Below, piece by piece: positions 30,775-33,353 of a DNA stretch of 33,353 bases. Origin of the DNA: a virus; IMG/VR virus record IMGVR_UViG_3300033182_000600, positions 1 through 33,353 of that record; one strand, written 5' to 3'. The notes beneath the pieces are model-generated. The model did no database searches, was not told the DNA's origin, and saw only the letters and a list, made by a program, of their open reading frames with translations. Position numbers and translations under genes: made by a program. Position 1 is the first letter of the stretch. Each line of letters opens with the position of its first letter.

Positions 30775-31524
30775 TTATCCCACGAACCAGTCTACGGGCA
30801 GCTCGTACTTCAATGACAACTCTTCGTCCATCTTCTCTAGTTCCTGTACAGCATCATCATAAAGTTGTCTGCCGTTGAGTGTGATCCCTCCAGGCAATTG
30901 CATGCCTTCAAACTTGATTAGGTTTTGCCCCCACTGCCGTTTGAATAAGGAGGTCACATACTTCTTCAGAAAAATATCTTTCCAAATATCGGCGTATGTT
31001 GCTGGGTCCACAATCTTGTAGGCTTCAAAGACGATGTAGTCACCTGCCTTGACATCAGCTTCCCAATCAATATCAAGGAAGACTCTGTTCATGTGCCGAT
31101 TGAATCTAAACCTTGGTAACCCTTGGAAGAGATCATAAATCATAGACAGTTTTTGTTGTGTGAAGACATAGTCACTGAATGAGTTGAGTGAACCCATAGT
31201 GTATAAGTCATTCAGAGCATACTGGTAGTTCACCGAGAACATGTTTGATGAGCTGGAGGTATCATTGTAGAAAGGGAGTACAGCCTTGATACCAATGAGT
31301 CCATCCTCTACGGTGACATATTTGTTTGTGATGTCGTCTGCTGTAAGTTGAATCTTTGCAAAGGTTGGATATGTACCATCAAAGTGATACTCTTGAAAAA
31401 TCTCAAGACCATCATCAATCAGGTCTTCCATTTGGTCATCATCAAGATTTAGCTCTATCACAGGATGACCAAGTTTCCTTTTGCAGTAGTCTTTGAGTGT
31501 TGCTCTTGAAGTTGGTTGTGTCAT
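30775..31524 (-). CDS. gp13: neck protein gp13
   Basis: A 249-residue head-completion protein that binds gp14 at the portal. LKDYCKRKLGHPVIELNLDDDQMEDLIDDGLEIFQEYHFDG at the N terminus and YEAYKIVDP-like text with the C-terminal FKRQWGQNLIKFEGMQLPGGITLNGRQLYDDAVQEL match marine T4-like gp13. It is somewhat shorter than T4 gp13 (309). First of the neck genes in this block, after a 114-aa gene with its own late promoter. Confidence 0.94.
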   Translation of the reverse strand: MTQPTSRATLKDYCKRKLGHPVIELNLDDDQMEDLIDDGLEIFQEYHFDGTYPTFAKIQLTADDITNKYVTVEDGLIGIKAVLPFYNDTSSSSNMFSVNYQYALNDLYTMGSLNSFSDYVFTQQKLSMIYDLFQGLPRFRFNRHMNRVFLDIDWEADVKAGDYIVFEAYKIVDPATYADIWKDIFLKKYVTSLFKRQWGQNLIKFEGMQLPGGITLNGRQLYDDAVQELEKMDEELSLKYELPVDWFVG

Positions 31525-31532
31525 TGCTTACC

Positions 31533-31877
31533 TCAATATGTTGCAGAAGGAGTTACTGTAGCGACACCCTCGGCAAGTCTTTCTACTGTAGTCCCATCGG
31601 ACTGAGTGTACTCCACATCATAGACGTATTGCCCTGCTGGGATAGTACCAGAGGTAGATGCAGAGAGTGAGATAGTCACATTAGACCCACTGATAGAAGT
31701 ACTAAAAGAGAATACGTTGTTTGATGAATAGTGAGACTGTCTGAGTTTGGCTGATGTAGTGCCAGAGGAGATGGTCACATTACCACCTGCCGTATTCTTG
31801 GCGGTAATGGTCTTTTCAAAGGTTGTTCCTTTATCTATGACCAGATTGACAGTTTGTTTATTGAGGGTGGTTGCCAT
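31533..31877 (-). CDS. small beta-rich putative virion protein, 114 aa
   Basis: A 114-residue Thr/Ser-rich protein. NLVIDKGTTFEKTITAKNTAGGNV is followed by regularly spaced strands and a GTIPAGQYVYDVEYTQSDGTTVERLAEGVATVTP ending, typical of a small Ig-like sandwich used in phage structural proteins. It precedes gp13 with 8 bases between. A CATAAATA late box lies inside a perfect inverted repeat upstream. Function not known. Confidence 0.75.
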   Translation of the reverse strand: MATTLNKQTVNLVIDKGTTFEKTITAKNTAGGNVTISSGTTSAKLRQSHYSSNNVFSFSTSISGSNVTISLSASTSGTIPAGQYVYDVEYTQSDGTTVERLAEGVATVTPSATY

Positions 31878-31889
31878 TTTCTCTCCTAT

Positions 31890-31933
31890 TTCCCGAAACT
31901 ATAATTTCTAAGTATATTTATGAGTTTCGGGAA
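31890..31933 (-). other. perfect 11-bp inverted repeat enclosing a late promoter
   Basis: TTCCCGAAACT (31890-31900) and its exact complement (31923-31933) flank a 22-base interior that holds minus-strand CATAAATA (31922-31915). A transcript arriving from upstream can form the whole hairpin; one starting at the promoter lacks the first arm. The Shine-Dalgarno of the 114-aa gene begins just after the second arm. Confidence 0.8.
31915..31922 (-). promoter_or_regulatory. late promoter-like box CATAAATA (114-aa gene to neck operon)
   Basis: One base from TATAAATA, 37 bp before the ATG at 31877, within the loop of the inverted repeat. Confidence 0.7.
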
Positions 31934-32004
31934 GTAGAGATTTAGACACTATTTGAATACTGGCCCTAGTATCCAAGATACGATAGAATATCGTACACCT
32001 TTGG

Positions 32005-32184
32005 TCACTGGTGTGACTCTATGCCACATTCTACTGCAGCATCCATTTTAGTGCGCAGGATCGTCAACTCCTCATGCAGTTTTTGCCATTGCTGCTGTTC
32101 GGCCTCAAGGTGGTCCATAAAGCGTTTATCTAGCCTTTCCAGCCATCCAATTGGCGCAGGGGTGTTGTCGTAGGGTTCTGTCAT
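32005..32184 (-). CDS. small hypothetical coiled-coil-like protein, 59 aa
   Basis: An open frame from ATG 32184 in the otherwise empty 31878-32212 gap. APIGWLERLDKRFMDHLEAEQQQWQKLHEELTILRTKMDAA reads as one amphipathic helix with a coiled-coil heptad pattern. No clear Shine-Dalgarno. The rest of the gap (31878-32004) holds the inverted repeat and late promoter and no further gene. Confidence 0.5.
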   Translation of the reverse strand: MTEPYDNTPAPIGWLERLDKRFMDHLEAEQQQWQKLHEELTILRTKMDAAVECGIESHQ

Positions 32185-32212
32185 CGTAAAATAAGCAGTA
32201 GTTTTATTTTAG

Positions 32213-32428
32213 TTACTCTGCCGCAGATTGCAGTGGTGAAAGGTCTTCATCAGTCCAGAAATCCTTGGCCAGCATGACTTTCAGGTGTTCCTTGTTTCTG
32301 ACAAGGCAATCTTCCCAATCTGCCGTAGTCATACCTTTGGGTTTTCCACCATTGATTAAATTGACACTATCCATTGCTGCTTTGTAATGTTGTGCGATTT
32401 CTTCAGCAGTGATTGTTTCTTCTTCCAT
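32213..32428 (-). CDS. conserved small phage protein, 71 aa
   Basis: The sequence AQHYKAAMDSVNLINGGKPKGMTTADWEDCLVRNKEHLKVMLAKDFWTDEDL is of a kind often seen in marine T4-like phages beside fibre or neck genes; its function is not known. An AAAGGA precedes the ATG. It follows the S74 fibre gene by 14 bases. Confidence 0.82.
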   Translation of the reverse strand: MEEETITAEEIAQHYKAAMDSVNLINGGKPKGMTTADWEDCLVRNKEHLKVMLAKDFWTDEDLSPLQSAAE

Positions 32429-32442
32429 TTTATCCTTTCTTC

Positions 32443-33353
32443 TTATAGTCCAGCAGCATCAAGTCTTGCGGTGAGTGCATCAATTTGTTGCTGTTGGGAT
32501 TCAATAATAGTTTGCTGTTCCTTGATAGCATTGACCAAAACTGGAATCAGATAATTTGACCCCATTTTAAGGTTTTCTGGATCTGAATTGTCGATGATGA
32601 TGGGGTCATCACCTTCCAGCTCAAGAACTTCCTGTGCTGAAAATCCGTAACGTTCTGGTCCATGATTTTCAGGTTCTTCTCTGGATTTCTTGAAAAAGAA
32701 TTTTATTGGATTCAGTTGTTTGACAAATTCCAAACCGTGACTAACCACACCAGTGATATTTTTATCCCGAATGTCTGATGTGGTGATTGTGGAAGTTTTG
32801 CAATAAAAAGTCGTGGTTTGATTATTCCCCAGAACAACATGATGGGATTGAGTGGTTATATCAACAAAAAAAGACTGACTGCCTGAATTTCGACCGATTG
32901 CAACGTTATTTATCCCAGTGGTGAGATTGCCTAGGGCTTCTTTTCCAATAGCAGTGTTTCGGTCACCACTGGTGTTGCTGCGGAGGGCGTATTTTCCGAT
33001 AGCAGTACACCATGCCCCAATGGTGTTATAGCGGAGGGCCTCATATCCTATAGCAGTGTTGTCGTAGCCACCTGAGCCGCTAGGGATGTTAGACTGGAGT
33101 GCTCCCCTACCTACCACAGTATTGCTACCACTTCCGCCTGTCCCCCTGCCAACAGTAATGTCGTAAATCGTGGCGTCTGCTGCAAACGTGGCATTCCCAG
33201 TAAACGATGGACTGGTGAACATTGTTGCTTTGGACTCATTGGTCACATTACCCAAACCAACGTGAGCTTTAGTGACCCCTGATACCGTTCCTGTAAAAGA
33301 CGGATTAGTGAACATCGTTGCTTTGGACTCATTGGTCACATTACCCAAACCAA
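32443..33353 (-). CDS. tail fibre with C-terminal S74 intramolecular chaperone, N terminus off window
   Basis: The last ~303 residues of a fibre. From the window edge: repeats of GNVTNESKATMFT.PSFTG, then a run of trimeric-adhesin-like head repeats (NTAIGYEALRYN, CTAIGKYALRSN, NTAIGKEALGN, NVAIGRNSGS). The terminal ~110 residues are an S74 chaperone of the endosialidase type: TSDIRDKNI carries the Ser-Asp dyad for self-cleavage before Ser, then ERYGFSAQEV and a C-terminal coiled coil (IKEQQTIIESQQQQIDALTARL). The chaperone trimerises the fibre and cuts itself off. The frame stays open to 33353, so no start is seen. Confidence 0.92.
   Translation of the reverse strand, partial: GLGNVTNESKATMFTNPSFTGTVSGVTKAHVGLGNVTNESKATMFTSPSFTGNATFAADATIYDITVGRGTGGSGSNTVVGRGALQSNIPSGSGGYDNTAIGYEALRYNTIGAWCTAIGKYALRSNTSGDRNTAIGKEALGNLTTGINNVAIGRNSGSQSFFVDITTQSHHVVLGNNQTTTFYCKTSTITTSDIRDKNITGVVSHGLEFVKQLNPIKFFFKKSREEPENHGPERYGFSAQEVLELEGDDPIIIDNSDPENLKMGSNYLIPVLVNAIKEQQTIIESQQQQIDALTARLDAAGL
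33215..33353. repeat. 93-bp-spaced direct repeat at window edge
   Basis: 33215-33260 and 33308-33353 match over 46 bases with one mismatch, offset 93 bp (31 codons). They code the GNVTNESKATMFT fibre repeat, and the second copy ends exactly at the window end. Confidence 0.92.

Noticed and set aside
30764-30780. GATAAATA just at the gene 14 start
   Set aside because: It touches the ATG itself, so a transcript from it could not carry the ribosome site. Chance match.
1-33353. tRNA genes, integrase, attachment sites, photosystem genes
   Set aside because: Looked for by cloverleaf-like ends, recombinase motifs and known protein blocks; none seen. This was by eye, so a tRNA scan could still find a small RNA gene.

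Overview
The window is a stretch of a T4-like (Tevenvirinae-type) contractile-tailed phage genome. It is AT-rich and densely packed, and all but one gene read leftward on the minus strand. The gene order 13-14-15-16-17-18-19-20-(67-like)-21-22-23-(tail-tube-like)-uvsY-uvsW-55-47-46 is that of marine T4-like phages (cyanophages and phages of Pelagibacter or other marine Gram-negatives). Peptide deformylase, collagen-like fibres and an S74 fibre fit the same group. No photosynthesis genes are seen, so a heterotrophic marine bacterium is at least as likely a host as a cyanobacterium. The host assignment is inference.

Layout, from high to low coordinates (direction of transcription). 33353-32443: C-terminal part of a fibre ending in an S74 intramolecular chaperone. 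32428-31533: small proteins. 31524-26696: neck and packaging genes 13, 14, 15, 16, 17. 26344-26706: a lone HNH endonuclease on the plus strand, with its own late promoter facing that of gene 18. 26225-21687: sheath, tube, portal. 21709-15739: an adhesion island with a 69-triplet collagen-like fibre, several small beta-rich proteins, and three successive fibre/tail-assembly-chaperone pairs. 15647-9711: head assembly (67-like core protein, an internal-protein-like protein, a beta-rich protein, a very basic protein, protease 21, scaffold 22, major capsid 23), closed by a terminator. 9595-9038: a second tail-tube-fold protein. 9017-7142: uvsY and uvsW. 7141-7007: a regulatory gap with two sigma70-type promoters firing left. 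7006-3182: late sigma factor gp55 and the 47/46 recombination nuclease, with two small conserved proteins between them. 3185-1: peptide deformylase, a chain of very small overlapping ORFs (several membrane proteins), and a truncated LpxH-like metallophosphatase.

Regulation is readable from the sequence. Late genes are preceded by TATAAATA or close variants 30-50 bp before the start codon (genes 19, 18, 22, the tube-like gene, the 67-like gene, the 114-aa gene, the LpxH-like gene, a variant before 20, and one on the plus strand for the HNH gene). The gp55 block instead has host-type TTGACT-N17-TATACT and TTGACT-N17-TAATAC promoters. This fits gp55 being made from host-type promoters and then switching on the TATAAATA promoters.

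The most unusual points are: the triplicated fibre/chaperone cassette inserted between portal and prohead-core genes; a predicted head-internal protein with a T4 internal-protein-like capsid-targeting N terminus followed by a hydrophobic helix; hairpins placed around or just after late promoters; the divergent promoter pair controlling the HNH gene; and an LpxH-like enzyme on a phage.
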